33,819 nucleotides of DNA. Source: Streptomyces mesophilus (GTDB taxonomy: Bacteria > Actinomycetota > Actinomycetes > Streptomycetales > Streptomycetaceae). Shown here one piece after another: positions 1-8,542 of the stretch. Below the pieces are notes generated by a model. It was given only the letters and a program-made list of their open reading frames with translations, had not been told where the DNA came from and made no database searches. Positions within the stretch are counted from its first letter, which is position 1, and each line of letters opens with the position of its first letter. Position numbers and translations under genes: made by a program. The stretch covers positions 1-33,819 of the forward strand of contig NZ_JAAKZW010000069.1 in the NCBI RefSeq assembly GCF_011044995.1, written 5' to 3'.

Positions 1-175
1 ATCAGAATCCCGTCAAAGAGACCCCCCACCCCGCCCTCAGCGCCTTTTGTCCGACTTCCCGGTCTTAAGGTCGACCCAGCACAGGCAGCCGATCGTGAGC
101 TGCGCCCGAGGGTGAGCAGCAGGTGCGAACCCGTGGGCAACAGGCTGTGGCGGCGATCTGAAAGACAATGGGGCC
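1..175. other. Upstream region of kdpD, no gene recognised
   Basis: This stretch precedes kdpD. One frame stays open through it, but the translation is proline- and arginine-rich and does not resemble the C-terminus of KdpC, which often precedes kdpD. I see no convincing -35/-10 pair. It probably holds the kdpD promoter and leader, or the end of something outside the window. Confidence 0.4.
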
Positions 176-2734
176 ATGGGACGCGGCAAGCTTCGGATCT
201 ATCTCGGTGCGGCACCGGGCGTCGGCAAGACGTACGCGATGCTGTCCGAGGCCCACCGCCGGGTCGAGCGCGGTACGGACTGCGTGGTCGCCTTCGTCGA
301 GCACCACGACCGGCCGCGCACCGAGGTGATGCTGCACGGTCTGGAGCAGATCCAGCGCCGCGAGCTGGAGCACCGCGGCAGCACGTTCACCGAGATGGAC
401 GTGGACGCGGTGCTCGCTCGCCACCCCCAGGTCGTCCTGGTGGACGAGCTCGCGCACACCAATGTTCCGGGTTCGCGCCACGCCAAGCGCTGGCAGGACG
501 TCGAGATGCTGCTCGCGGCCGGCATCGACGTCATATCCACGGTGAACATCCAGCATCTGGAGTCGCTCGGCGACGTCGTCGAGTCGATCACCGGCGTACG
601 GCAGCGTGAGACCGTCCCCGACGAGGTGGTCCGGCACGCCGACCAGATCGAGCTCGTCGACATGTCGCCCCAGGCGCTGCGCCGGCGGATGGCGCACGGC
701 AACATCTACAAGCCGGACAAGATCGACGCCTCGCTCTCCAACTACTTCCGGATCGGCAACCTCACGGCCCTGCGCGAACTGGCGCTCCTGTGGGTGGCCG
801 ACCGCGTGGACGAGTACCTGCAGCAGTACCGCGGCGAGCACAACATCAAGTCGACCTGGCAGGCGCGCGAGCGCATCGTCGTCGGCCTGACCGGCGGACC
901 CGAGGGCCGCACCCTGATCCGCCGCGGCGCACGGCTCGCGGAGAAGGGCGCCGGCGGCGAGGTGCTCGCCGTCTACATCGCCCGCAGCGACGGCCTCACC
1001 AACGCCTCGCCCAAGGAACTCGCCCTCCAGCGCACCCTCGTCGAGGACCTGGGCGGCACGTTCCACCACGTCATCGGTGACGACGTGCCCGCCTCGCTCC
1101 TGGAGTTCGCGCGCGGCGTGAACGCCACCCAGATCGTGCTCGGCTCCAGCCGCCGCAAGGCCTGGCAGTACGTGTTCGGGCCCGGCGTCGGCGCCACGGT
1201 GGCCCGGGAGTCGGGCCCCGACCTGGACGTCCACATCGTCACGCACGACGCGGTCGGCAAGGGGCGCGGACTGCCCGTCGCCCGCGGGGCGCGGCTCGGC
1301 CGGGCGCGGATCATCGCCGGGTGGCTGGCCGGTGCGGCCGGGCCCGCGCTGCTCACGCTGGTGCTCAACGCGATCCCGGGCGACCTCGGGCTCGCCAACG
1401 ACATGCTGCTCTTCCTGTCCCTGACGATCGCCGCGGCCCTGCTCGGCGGTCTGCTGCCCGCGCTCGCCTCGGCGGCGATCGGCTCGCTCCTGCTCAACTA
1501 CTACTTCGCCGAACCGCTGCACCGCTTCACGATCGCCGACCCGCGCAACATCGTGGCGATCGCGGTGTTCGTGGGGGTCGCCGTCGCGGTCGCCTCCGTC
1601 GTGGACCTCGCGGCCCGCCGTACGCACCAGGCGGCCCGACTGCGCGCCGAATCCGAGATCCTCTCCTTCCTCGCCGGCAGCGTGCTGCGCGGCGAGACCA
1701 CCCTGGACGCCCTGCTCGAACGGGTCCGCGAGACCTTCAACATGGAGTCCGTGGCGCTCCTGGAGCGGCAGAGCGACGTCGCCCCCTGGACCCGCGCCGG
1801 CAGCGTCGGATCCGCCGCCGGTACGGCCGGCCCCATCGAGCGGCCCGAGGACGCCGACGTGGACATGCCCGTCGGTGACCACATGGCCCTCGCGCTCACC
1901 GGCCGGGTGCTGCCCGCCGAGGACCGCAGGGTGCTCGCCGCCTTCGCCGCCCAGGCCGCCGTCGTCCTGGACCGCCAGCGCCTGATGACCGAGGCCGAAC
2001 AGGCCCGCACCCTTGCCGAGGGCAACCGCATCCGTACCGCCCTGCTCGCCGCCGTATCGCACGATCTGCGCACCCCGCTCGCCGGCATCAAGGCCGCTGT
2101 CACGTCCCTGCGCTCGGACGACGTCGAATGGTCCGAGGAGGACCGGGCCGAACTGCTCGCCGGGATCGAGGAGGGCGCCGACCGGCTCGACCACCTCGTG
2201 GGCAACCTCCTGGACATGTCCCGTCTGCAGACCGGCACGGTCACCCCGCTGATCCGCGAGATCGACCTCGACGAGGTGGTGCCGATGGCGCTCGGCGGAG
2301 TCCCCGAGGGCGCGGCCGACCTGGACATCCCCGAGTCGCTGCCGATGGTCAGCGTCGACAAGGGTCTCCTGGAGCGGGCGGTCGCCAACATCGTGGAGAA
2401 CGCCGTGAAATACAGCCCGGACGGGAAACCGGTACGGGTCTCGGCCAGCGCGATCGGCAACCGCGTCGAGATCCGGGTCGTGGACCGCGGCCCCGGCATC
2501 CCCGACGACGCCAAGGAGCGGGTCTTCGAACCCTTCCAGCGGTACGGTGACGCGCCCCGCGGCGCCGGAGTGGGCCTCGGTCTCGCGGTGGCCCGCGGCT
2601 TCACCGAGTCGATGGGCGGCACCCTCAGCGCCGAGGACACCCCGGGCGGCGGGCTCACGATGGTGCTGACCCTGCGCGCCGCCCGTACGCCCGAGCGCCC
2701 GCCGGCCGAACTCAACGCATCGGCCACGACATGA
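176..2734 (+). CDS. kdpD: Sensor histidine kinase KdpD
   Basis: Membrane sensor kinase that controls the high-affinity Kdp K+ uptake system through KdpE. The 852-residue protein has the full KdpD layout. An N-terminal KdpD domain carries a Walker A motif GAAPGVGKT at residues 11-19 and a Walker B-like VVLVDE at 86-91. A universal-stress-protein-like domain follows at about 223-345, then four hydrophobic segments at about 375-480 and a GAF-like region at about 500-605. The HisKA H-box SHDLRTPL has its phospho-accepting His at residue 629, and the ATPase domain has an N-box (NIVENAVKYSP, about 738-748) and glycine-rich boxes DRGPGIP and GVGLGLAV. The ATG at 176 directly precedes the conserved N-terminus. 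Its stop overlaps a possible ATG in the ATGA context, and kdpE follows. In Firmicutes the USP-like domain of some KdpD proteins binds c-di-AMP; whether this one does is unknown. Confidence 0.95.
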   Translation: MGRGKLRIYLGAAPGVGKTYAMLSEAHRRVERGTDCVVAFVEHHDRPRTEVMLHGLEQIQRRELEHRGSTFTEMDVDAVLARHPQVVLVDELAHTNVPGSRHAKRWQDVEMLLAAGIDVISTVNIQHLESLGDVVESITGVRQRETVPDEVVRHADQIELVDMSPQALRRRMAHGNIYKPDKIDASLSNYFRIGNLTALRELALLWVADRVDEYLQQYRGEHNIKSTWQARERIVVGLTGGPEGRTLIRRGARLAEKGAGGEVLAVYIARSDGLTNASPKELALQRTLVEDLGGTFHHVIGDDVPASLLEFARGVNATQIVLGSSRRKAWQYVFGPGVGATVARESGPDLDVHIVTHDAVGKGRGLPVARGARLGRARIIAGWLAGAAGPALLTLVLNAIPGDLGLANDMLLFLSLTIAAALLGGLLPALASAAIGSLLLNYYFAEPLHRFTIADPRNIVAIAVFVGVAVAVASVVDLAARRTHQAARLRAESEILSFLAGSVLRGETTLDALLERVRETFNMESVALLERQSDVAPWTRAGSVGSAAGTAGPIERPEDADVDMPVGDHMALALTGRVLPAEDRRVLAAFAAQAAVVLDRQRLMTEAEQARTLAEGNRIRTALLAAVSHDLRTPLAGIKAAVTSLRSDDVEWSEEDRAELLAGIEEGADRLDHLVGNLLDMSRLQTGTVTPLIREIDLDEVVPMALGGVPEGAADLDIPESLPMVSVDKGLLERAVANIVENAVKYSPDGKPVRVSASAIGNRVEIRVVDRGPGIPDDAKERVFEPFQRYGDAPRGAGVGLGLAVARGFTESMGGTLSAEDTPGGGLTMVLTLRAARTPERPPAELNASATT

Positions 2735-2832
2735 CGAGCCAGGGCGTACGAACCCCTCGTGTCCCGACTTCGGCGCAGACTGAACAGCATGGACCGGACC
2801 CCGATCGCAGATCGGCAGAAAGGCAGGACCGC

Positions 2833-3516
2833 ATGACCCGGGTGCTCGTGGTCGAAGACGAACCGCAGATCGTCCGCGCCCTCGTCATCAACCTCAAGGC
2901 GCGCAAGTACGAGGTGGACGCCGCCGCGGACGGAGCCTCCGCGCTCCAGCTCGCCGCCGCCCGCCACCCCGACGTGATCGTCCTCGACCTCGGCCTGCCC
3001 GATATGGACGGCGTGGACGTCATCCGCGGCCTGCGCGGCTGGACCAGGGTTCCGATCCTCGTCCTGTCGGCCCGGCACAGCTCGGACGAGAAGGTCGAGG
3101 CGCTGGACGCGGGAGCGGACGACTACGTCACCAAGCCCTTCGGCATGGACGAGCTCCTCGCCCGCCTGCGCGCCGCGGTGCGCCGTGCGGAGCCGGTCGC
3201 GGGCGCCGACGACGACGTCACCGTGGACACCGGCGACTTCACCGTCGACCTGGCCGCGAAGAAGGTCCACCGCGACGGCCGCGATGTCCGCCTGACGCCC
3301 ACGGAGTGGCACCTCCTGGAAGTCCTCGTCCGCAATACGGGACGTCTCGTCAGCCAGAAGCAGCTGCTCCAGGAGGTCTGGGGCCCGTCGTACGGCACGG
3401 AGACCAATTATCTGCGCGTGTACATGGCCCAGCTGCGCCGCAAGCTGGAGGCGGACCCGTCCCATCCGAAGCACTTCATCACCGAGCCGGGGATGGGCTA
3501 CCGCTTCGAGCGCTGA
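2833..3516 (+). CDS. kdpE: Response regulator KdpE (OmpR family)
   Basis: DNA-binding partner of KdpD. The 227-residue protein has a receiver domain (residues about 3-115) with acidic pocket E8/D9, phospho-acceptor Asp52 in VLDLGLPDMDG, and the conserved Lys101 in YVTKPFG. An OmpR/PhoB winged-helix domain follows (about 128-225), ending in the typical GMGYRFE. I chose the ATG at 2833 because it starts exactly at the receiver-domain MTRVLVVEDEP and has a purine-rich ribosome site (AAAGGCAGGA) just upstream. An in-frame ATG at 2731 overlaps the kdpD stop but would add 34 residues of low-complexity sequence. Co-transcription with kdpD is likely. Confidence 0.94.
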   Translation: MTRVLVVEDEPQIVRALVINLKARKYEVDAAADGASALQLAAARHPDVIVLDLGLPDMDGVDVIRGLRGWTRVPILVLSARHSSDEKVEALDAGADDYVTKPFGMDELLARLRAAVRRAEPVAGADDDVTVDTGDFTVDLAAKKVHRDGRDVRLTPTEWHLLEVLVRNTGRLVSQKQLLQEVWGPSYGTETNYLRVYMAQLRRKLEADPSHPKHFITEPGMGYRFER

Positions 3517-3558
3517 CAGCGGGGGAGGGCGCCAAGGAGTAACCCGCGCCCATCCCGG

Positions 3559-3564
3559 TAGGCT
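3559..3564 (+). promoter_or_regulatory. Possible -10 element, leaderless start for the OB-fold gene
   Basis: TAGGCT lies 6 nt before the ATG at 3571, the spacing expected when transcription starts at or very near the start codon. No good -35 is visible, and the call rests on the -10 alone. Confidence 0.35.
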
Positions 3565-3570
3565 TCCTGT

Positions 3571-3969
3571 ATGAGTGACGTTCCGCGAACGCAGAAGCCG
3601 GCAGGCCGCTTCCGCCGCATGCTGGACCGGCTCTCCACCTCCCAGGAGGAGCTGGAGTCGGAAGAGCTGCAGGAGGACGCCGCGACGGCAGGCTGCACCC
3701 GTATCGGAGACTGCCACGACCGGCAGATCGTCACCGTTACTGGTACCTTGCGCACCGTCACCCTGCGGCCACGCGCCGGAGTCCCGGCGCTCGAGGCCGA
3801 GCTGTTCGACGGCACCGCCGCGCTGGACGTGGTGTGGCTCGGCAGACGCTCCATCGTGGGGATAGAACCGGGGCGCAAGCTGATCGCATCGGGCCGTATC
3901 TCCGTGGACCGCGGACGCCGGGTGCTGTTCAACCCCAAGTACGAACTCAGACCGCTCGGACGGGAGTAG
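3571..3969 (+). CDS. OB-fold nucleic-acid-binding domain protein
   Basis: A small soluble protein of 132 residues, conserved in streptomycetes between kdp or other genes and the TrkA region. The N-terminal 45 residues are charged and partly helical (SQEELESEELQED). From about residue 48 a beta-rich OB-fold follows: GTLRTVTLRP, then VPALEAELFDGTAALDVVWLGRR, then GRKLIASGRISVDRGRRVLFNPKYEL. The pattern matches the short OB-fold domain seen in RecG- and tRNA-synthetase-like anticodon-binding families. The exact role is not established. The stop is 3 bp before the next gene (GTG at 3973), so the two are very probably one transcript. Confidence 0.85.
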   Translation: MSDVPRTQKPAGRFRRMLDRLSTSQEELESEELQEDAATAGCTRIGDCHDRQIVTVTGTLRTVTLRPRAGVPALEAELFDGTAALDVVWLGRRSIVGIEPGRKLIASGRISVDRGRRVLFNPKYELRPLGRE

Positions 3970-3972
3970 CCG

Positions 3973-4818
3973 GTGACGTCAGTCGACAAGCCGACCGACG
4001 AAAACGCAGGGCCGGACGGCCAGGCGCCGGACACGGATGTGCAGGCGGTCACCGAAGCCGCCCTGTTCGAGGCCTTCGGCGGACTGCGCGGCATGATCGA
4101 GACGGTCCTGCCGGGCCTGCTCTTCGTGACGATCTACACCATCAACAAGGACCTGCACCTCTCCGCGATCGCGGCGCTCGGTGTCTCCCTGCTCCTCCTC
4201 GTGGCCCGCCTGGCCCGCCGCGACACCGTCAAGCACGCCTTCAGCGGTGTCTTCGGCGTGGCCTTCGGTGTGGTCTTCGCGATGATGACCGGCAATGCCA
4301 AGGACTTCTACCTCCCCGGCATGCTCTACACGCTCGGTCTCTCCCTCGCGTACATCATCACGACCCTCTGCGGCGTCCCGCTGATCGGCCTGATCCTCGG
4401 CCCGGTCTTCAAGGAGAACCTCTCCTGGCGCACCCGCAACCCGGGCCGCAAGACGGCCTACGCCAAGGCCAGTTGGGCCTGGGGCCTGATCCTGCTCGCC
4501 AAGTGCGCGATCCTCTTCCCGATGTACTGGTGGGCCGACACCACCAAGTTCGGCTGGGTGCTGATCGCCCTGAAGATCCCGCCGTTCCTGCTCGCCGTAT
4601 GGCTGACGTGGGTGTTCCTGGCGAAGGCTCCGCCGCCCATCGATGTCTTCGCCGAGATGGAGGCGAAGGAGAAGGCCGAACGCGAGGCCAAGGAGGCCCG
4701 CGAGCGGGAGGCCGACACCCAGGAGCGCTTCGCCCAGCAGATCGACCCCCTGGTGGACGAGACCCTGCAGCGCCTCACGCAGGACGAGCCCCAGCGGGCA
4801 CGGCACCGCAAGCAATAA
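3973..4818 (+). CDS. DUF3159 family membrane protein
   Basis: A polytopic inner-membrane protein of 281 residues and unknown function. A short acidic N-terminus (about 45 residues) leads into five to six hydrophobic segments between about residues 45 and 220, including ALFEAFGGLRGMIETVLPGL and a segment with WWADTTKFGWVLIALKIPP. The C-terminal 60 residues are very charged and predicted coiled coil (AEMEAKEKAEREAKEARERE). The layout and length match DUF3159, an actinobacterial family with weak resemblance to intracellular septation or transport proteins. The start is a GTG 3 bp after the OB-fold gene. It converges on trkA, with a strong palindrome between the two. Confidence 0.85.
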   Translation: MTSVDKPTDENAGPDGQAPDTDVQAVTEAALFEAFGGLRGMIETVLPGLLFVTIYTINKDLHLSAIAALGVSLLLLVARLARRDTVKHAFSGVFGVAFGVVFAMMTGNAKDFYLPGMLYTLGLSLAYIITTLCGVPLIGLILGPVFKENLSWRTRNPGRKTAYAKASWAWGLILLAKCAILFPMYWWADTTKFGWVLIALKIPPFLLAVWLTWVFLAKAPPPIDVFAEMEAKEKAEREAKEAREREADTQERFAQQIDPLVDETLQRLTQDEPQRARHRKQ

Positions 4819-4828
4819 GACGCGCGCA

Positions 4829-4874
4829 TACGAGGAGGGGGCACCCGGAACGTTCCGGGTGCCCCCTCCTCGTA
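4829..4874. terminator. Perfect 46-bp palindrome, bidirectional terminator
   Basis: Two 23-bp arms are exact reverse complements with no loop, centred between 4851 and 4852 at AACGTT. It sits 10 bp after the DUF3159 stop and 13 bp beyond the trkA stop on the opposite strand, so it can form a very stable hairpin in transcripts from both sides. There is no U-tract, as is usual for Streptomyces terminators. Confidence 0.9.
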
Positions 4875-4887
4875 CGACCTGGGGAGC

Positions 4888-5565
4888 TCAGGCCCCTTCG
4901 GTCTCCCGTCGTACCGACAGGAGATCCTCCAGCTGCTCCTCACGCGCCTGGGCCGCCACGAACAGGAGCTCGTCACCGGCCTCCAGGGAGTCCTCGTGGG
5001 TCGGCGAGAGCACCCGCGTACCGCGGATGATCGTGACCAGCGAGGTGTCCTCGGGCCAGGCGATGTCGCCGATCATGGTGCCCGCGAGCGCGGACTCCGG
5101 CGGCAGCGTCAGCTCGACCAGGTTGGCGTCGCCGTGGCTGAAGCGAAGCAGCCGCACCAGGTCGCCGACGCTGACGGCCTCCTCGACGAGGGCCGACATG
5201 AGCCGCGGCGTGGAGACGGCGACGTCCACGCCCCAGGACTCGTTGAACAGCCACTCGTTCTTGGGGTTGTTGACACGGGCCACGACGCGCGGCACCCCGT
5301 ACTCGGTCTTGGCGAGCAGCGAGACGACCAGGTTGACCTTGTCGTCGCCGGTCGCGGCGATGACCACGTTGCAGCGCTGCAGGGCCGCCTCGTCGAGCGA
5401 GGTGATCTCACAGGCGTCGGCGAGCAGCCACTCGGCCTGCGGCACCCGCTCCACCGAGATGGCGGTGGGTGCCTTGTCGATGAGGAGGACCTCGTGCCCG
5501 TTCTCCAGGAGTTCGCCCGCGATGGAGCGGCCGACGGCACCGGCTCCGGCAATAGCGACGCGCAT
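4888..5565 (-). CDS. trkA: TrkA/RCK potassium-channel regulatory protein (second of the pair)
   Basis: A cytoplasmic nucleotide-binding regulator of K+ transport, 225 residues. RCK_N (about 1-125) starts with the Rossmann motif MRVAIAGAGAVGRSIAGELL, with an acidic residue ending strand 2 (VLLIDK) and the IAATGDDKVNLVVSLLAK segment typical of TrkA. RCK_C (about 140-220) contains SALAGTMIGDIAWPEDTSLVTIIRG and EAGDELLFVA. Its ATG overlaps the upstream trkA stop by one base (TGATG), so translation is coupled. In Firmicutes and in Streptomyces Cpe systems RCK_C domains can bind c-di-AMP; that is a possibility here, not shown. An upstream in-frame extension to 5820 lies entirely inside the first trkA gene and is rejected. 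Confidence 0.92.
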   Translation of the reverse strand: MRVAIAGAGAVGRSIAGELLENGHEVLLIDKAPTAISVERVPQAEWLLADACEITSLDEAALQRCNVVIAATGDDKVNLVVSLLAKTEYGVPRVVARVNNPKNEWLFNESWGVDVAVSTPRLMSALVEEAVSVGDLVRLLRFSHGDANLVELTLPPESALAGTMIGDIAWPEDTSLVTIIRGTRVLSPTHEDSLEAGDELLFVAAQAREEQLEDLLSVRRETEGA

Positions 5566-6233
5566 CAGTGACCGCCCTCCTCGGGGCCCTCGGCGAACGC
5601 CGCCTCGACCTTCTGCATCTCGTCGGTGCGCATCATGACGTGCACCAGATCGCCCTCCTGCAGCACCGTCTGCGACGACGGCAGGATCGCCTCGCCGAGC
5701 CGGGTGAGGAACGCGACGCGGACGCCGGTCTCCTCCTGCAGCTTGCTGATCTTGTGTCCGACCCAGGCCGTCGAGGCATGCACCTCGGCGAGCTGCACCC
5801 CGCCGGTGGGGTCGCGCCACAGCGGCTCCGCGCCCGAGGGCAGCAGCCGGCGCAGCATCTGGTCGGCGGTCCAGCGGACGGTGGCGACCGTGGGGATGCC
5901 CAGGCGCTGGTAGACCTCGGCGCGACGCGGGTCGTAGATACGGGCGGCGACGTTCTCGATGCCGAACATCTCGCGGGCGACGCGCGCGGCGATGATGTTC
6001 GAGTTGTCGCCGCTGCTGACGGCGGCGAAGGCGCCGGCGTCCTCGATACCCGCCTCGCGGAGGGTGTCCTGATCGAACCCGACTCCGGTGACCCGGCGGC
6101 CGCCGAATCCCGAACCGAGTCTGCGGAAGGCCGTGGGGTCCTGGTCGACCACGGCGACCGTATGCCCCTGCTGCTCCAAGGTCTGCGCGAGAGCGGCACC
6201 CACTCGTCCGCAGCCCATGATGACGATGTGCAC
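5565..6233 (-). CDS. trkA: TrkA/RCK potassium-channel regulatory protein (first of the pair)
   Basis: The first of two tandem RCK proteins (222 residues from this start). The N-terminus HIVIMGCGRVGAALAQTLE is the dinucleotide-binding GxGxxG motif. VAVVDQDPTAFRRL follows with the acidic residue that contacts the ribose, then AGAFAAVSSGDNSNIIAARVARE. RCK_C includes VGHKISKLQEETGVRVAFLTR and LQEGDLVHVMM. I chose GTG at 6233 because it begins at the first beta strand and has a strong ribosome site (GGAAGGACGG) just upstream. An ATG at 6254 would add seven residues. Divergent from the KimA-like permease, with a 162-bp spacer that must hold both promoters. Confidence 0.92.
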   Translation of the reverse strand: MHIVIMGCGRVGAALAQTLEQQGHTVAVVDQDPTAFRRLGSGFGGRRVTGVGFDQDTLREAGIEDAGAFAAVSSGDNSNIIAARVAREMFGIENVAARIYDPRRAEVYQRLGIPTVATVRWTADQMLRRLLPSGAEPLWRDPTGGVQLAEVHASTAWVGHKISKLQEETGVRVAFLTRLGEAILPSSQTVLQEGDLVHVMMRTDEMQKVEAAFAEGPEEGGH

Positions 6234-6395
6234 GACCGTCCTTCCGGCTGTCAATGTTCCGTTAAGAGTCCGAGGCGGCTGTGAGCGCCTTGACGCGGTC
6301 TTTGCGCCCTCACCAGGGTCTCAGACCACAGGCCAAGCTACACACGCGCCCGGCGCGGTGCGCGGGCCCCCGTTCGAACGCTTACGATCCTCACC

Positions 6396-8447
6396 GTGTC
6401 CAAACTGACCGACCTGCCCAAACGGATTCTGATCGGGCGCGCATTGCGCAGCGACAGGCTCGGCGAAACGCTCCTGCCGAAGCGCATCGCACTCCCCGTG
6501 TTCGCCTCCGACCCGCTGTCCTCGGTGGCGTACGCACCCGGTGAAGTCCTCCTGGTGCTGTCCATCGCGGGCGTGTCGGCGTACCACTTCAGCCCCTGGA
6601 TCGCGGTCGCGGTCGTGGTGCTGATGTTCACCGTGGTCGCCTCGTACCGGCAGAACGTGCACGCCTACCCGAGCGGCGGCGGCGACTACGAGGTCGCCAA
6701 CACCAACCTCGGCCGCAAGGCGGGTCTCACCGTCGCGAGCGCCCTGCTCGTCGACTACGTGCTGACCGTCGCGGTGTCGATCTCCTCGGGCATCGAGAAC
6801 CTGGGCTCCGCGGTCCCGTTCGTCGTCGAGCACAAGGTGCTCTGCGCGGTCGGTGTGATCGTGCTGCTCACCCTGATGAACCTGCGCGGCGTCAAGGAAT
6901 CCGGAAAGCTCTTCGCGATCCCCACGTACGTCTTCGTGGTGGGCGTCTTCCTGATGATCGCGTGGGGCGCGTTCCGCGGCATCGTCCTCGACGACACCCT
7001 CAAGGCCCCGACGGCCGACTACGAGATCAAGCCCGAGCACCAGGGCCTGGCCGGCTTCGCGCTGGTCTTCCTGCTGCTGCGCGCCTTCTCCTCCGGCTGC
7101 GCCGCGCTCACCGGCGTCGAGGCGATCTCCAACGGCGTCCCCGCCTTCCGCAAGCCCAAGTCGAAGAACGCGGCGACGACCCTGGCGCTGATGGGCGCGC
7201 TCGCCGTCACCATGTTCTGCGGCATCATCGGGCTCGCCATGGCCAGCAACGTCAAGATGGCCGAGAACCCCGCGCACGATCTGATCAACAACGGGCAGGC
7301 CGTCGGCAGCGACTATGTGCAGCACCCGGTGATCTCCCAGGTCGCCGAGGCGGTGTTCGGCGAGGGATCGTTCCTTTTCCTCATCCTCGCCGCCGCGACC
7401 GCGCTGGTCCTCTTCCTCGCCGCGAACACCGCGTACAACGGCTTCCCGCTGCTCGGCTCGATCCTCGCGCAGGACCGCTATCTGCCCCGCCAGCTGCACA
7501 CCCGCGGCGACCGGCTCGCGTTCTCCAACGGCATCGTGCTGCTCGCGGGCGCCGCCGCCGTGCTCGTCGTCGTCTACGAGGCCGACTCGACCAAGCTGAT
7601 CCAGCTCTACATCGTCGGTGTCTTCGTCTCCTTCACGCTCAGCCAGACCGGCATGGTGCGGCACTGGAACCGCCATCTGCGCTCCGAACGCGACCCGGCC
7701 AAGCGCCGCCACATGGTGCGCTCGCGTGCGATCAACACCTTCGGCGCGTTCTTCACGGGCCTCGTCCTGGTGGTCGTCCTGGTCACCAAGTTCACCCACG
7801 GCGCCTGGGTCGCGCTGCTCGGCATGGTCATCTTCTACGTGACGATGAGCGCGATCCGTAAGCACTACGACCGCGTCTCCGAGGAGATCGCCGCCCCCGA
7901 GGGACCCTCGGACGACAGCGTCCGCCCCTCGCGCGTGCACTCGATCGTCCTGGTTTCCAAGATCCACCGGCCGACGCTGCGGGCCCTGGCCTACGCGAAG
8001 CTGATGCGCTCGGACACCCTCGAGGCGCTCAGCGTCAATGTGGACCCGGCCGAGACCAAGGTGCTCAAGGCGGAGTGGGAACGGCGCAACATCACCGTCC
8101 CGCTCAAGGTCCTCGACTCCCCGTACCGCGAGATCACCCGCCCGATCATCGAGTACGTCAAGAACCTGCGCCGCGAGAGCCCGCGCGACGCGGTCTCGGT
8201 GATCATCCCCGAGTACGTGGTCGGCCACTGGTACGAGCATCTGCTGCACAACCAGAGCGCGCTCAGGCTGAAGGGCCGGCTGCTGTTCACGCCGGGTGTG
8301 ATGGTGACCTCGGTGCCGTACCAGCTGGAGTCCTCTGAGGTCGCCAAGAAGCGGGCCCGCAAGCGCTCGGAGTGGAACGCGCCGGGTGCGGTGCGGCGTG
8401 GCCCCGTGGAGAAGAAGGCGCCCAAGGAGCCGACCGGGCGCAGCTGA
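6396..8447 (+). CDS. APC-superfamily permease, KimA-like K+ importer
   Basis: A 683-residue membrane protein with about 12 hydrophobic segments (residues about 35-490) and a C-terminal soluble domain (about 520-645). Often labelled amino-acid permease, it shows the features I recall of Bacillus KimA (YdaO), a K+/H+ symporter: SDPLSSVAYAPGE in the first segment, AYPSGGGDYEVAN, LLVDYVLTVAVSISSG, SSGCAALTGVEAISNGVPAF, and at the end HNQSALRLKGRLLFTPGVMV. The C-terminal domain is USP-like, as in KimA. The divergent TrkA genes and nearby KdpDE support potassium as substrate. The start is GTG at 6396; a TACGAT hexamer at 6383-6388, 7 nt before it, could be the -10 of a leaderless transcript. The substrate is inferred by family, not shown. 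Confidence 0.88.
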   Translation: MSKLTDLPKRILIGRALRSDRLGETLLPKRIALPVFASDPLSSVAYAPGEVLLVLSIAGVSAYHFSPWIAVAVVVLMFTVVASYRQNVHAYPSGGGDYEVANTNLGRKAGLTVASALLVDYVLTVAVSISSGIENLGSAVPFVVEHKVLCAVGVIVLLTLMNLRGVKESGKLFAIPTYVFVVGVFLMIAWGAFRGIVLDDTLKAPTADYEIKPEHQGLAGFALVFLLLRAFSSGCAALTGVEAISNGVPAFRKPKSKNAATTLALMGALAVTMFCGIIGLAMASNVKMAENPAHDLINNGQAVGSDYVQHPVISQVAEAVFGEGSFLFLILAAATALVLFLAANTAYNGFPLLGSILAQDRYLPRQLHTRGDRLAFSNGIVLLAGAAAVLVVVYEADSTKLIQLYIVGVFVSFTLSQTGMVRHWNRHLRSERDPAKRRHMVRSRAINTFGAFFTGLVLVVVLVTKFTHGAWVALLGMVIFYVTMSAIRKHYDRVSEEIAAPEGPSDDSVRPSRVHSIVLVSKIHRPTLRALAYAKLMRSDTLEALSVNVDPAETKVLKAEWERRNITVPLKVLDSPYREITRPIIEYVKNLRRESPRDAVSVIIPEYVVGHWYEHLLHNQSALRLKGRLLFTPGVMVTSVPYQLESSEVAKKRARKRSEWNAPGAVRRGPVEKKAPKEPTGRS

Positions 8448-8485
8448 GCCGATCGCTCGTGGCGGGCGGGCGGACGAACCCCACG

Positions 8486-8491
8486 TAGACT
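8486..8491 (+). promoter_or_regulatory. Possible -10 inside a hairpin, upstream of the RNA methyltransferase gene
   Basis: TAGACT lies between the arms of an imperfect inverted repeat (AACCCCACG at 8477-8485 and CGTGGGTT at 8492-8499). A start near 8498 would give a leader of about 45 nt before the ATG at 8543. No clear -35 is seen. Confidence 0.35.
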
Positions 8492-8542
8492 CGTGGGTTG
8501 TCGTCCACCCGCCCGCTCACCCCTTTCTGGAGCCACCCCGCC

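Noticed and set aside
65..2194. Long minus-strand open frame (709 codons) antisense to kdpD
   Set aside because: Typical high-GC shadow frame: composition is Gly/Asp/Arg/Val-rich with no domain, while kdpD on the other strand has all its motifs.
2731..2832. Upstream ATG for kdpE overlapping the kdpD stop
   Set aside because: Adds 34 low-complexity residues before a receiver domain that starts neatly at 2833 behind a good ribosome site.
1501..3717. Long minus-strand open frame across kdpD and kdpE
   Set aside because: Low-complexity translation and full overlap with two motif-complete genes.
6321..8249. 642-codon minus-strand frame opposite the KimA-like permease
   Set aside because: Asp/Glu/His/Arg-rich mirror of membrane codons; no start context or fold.
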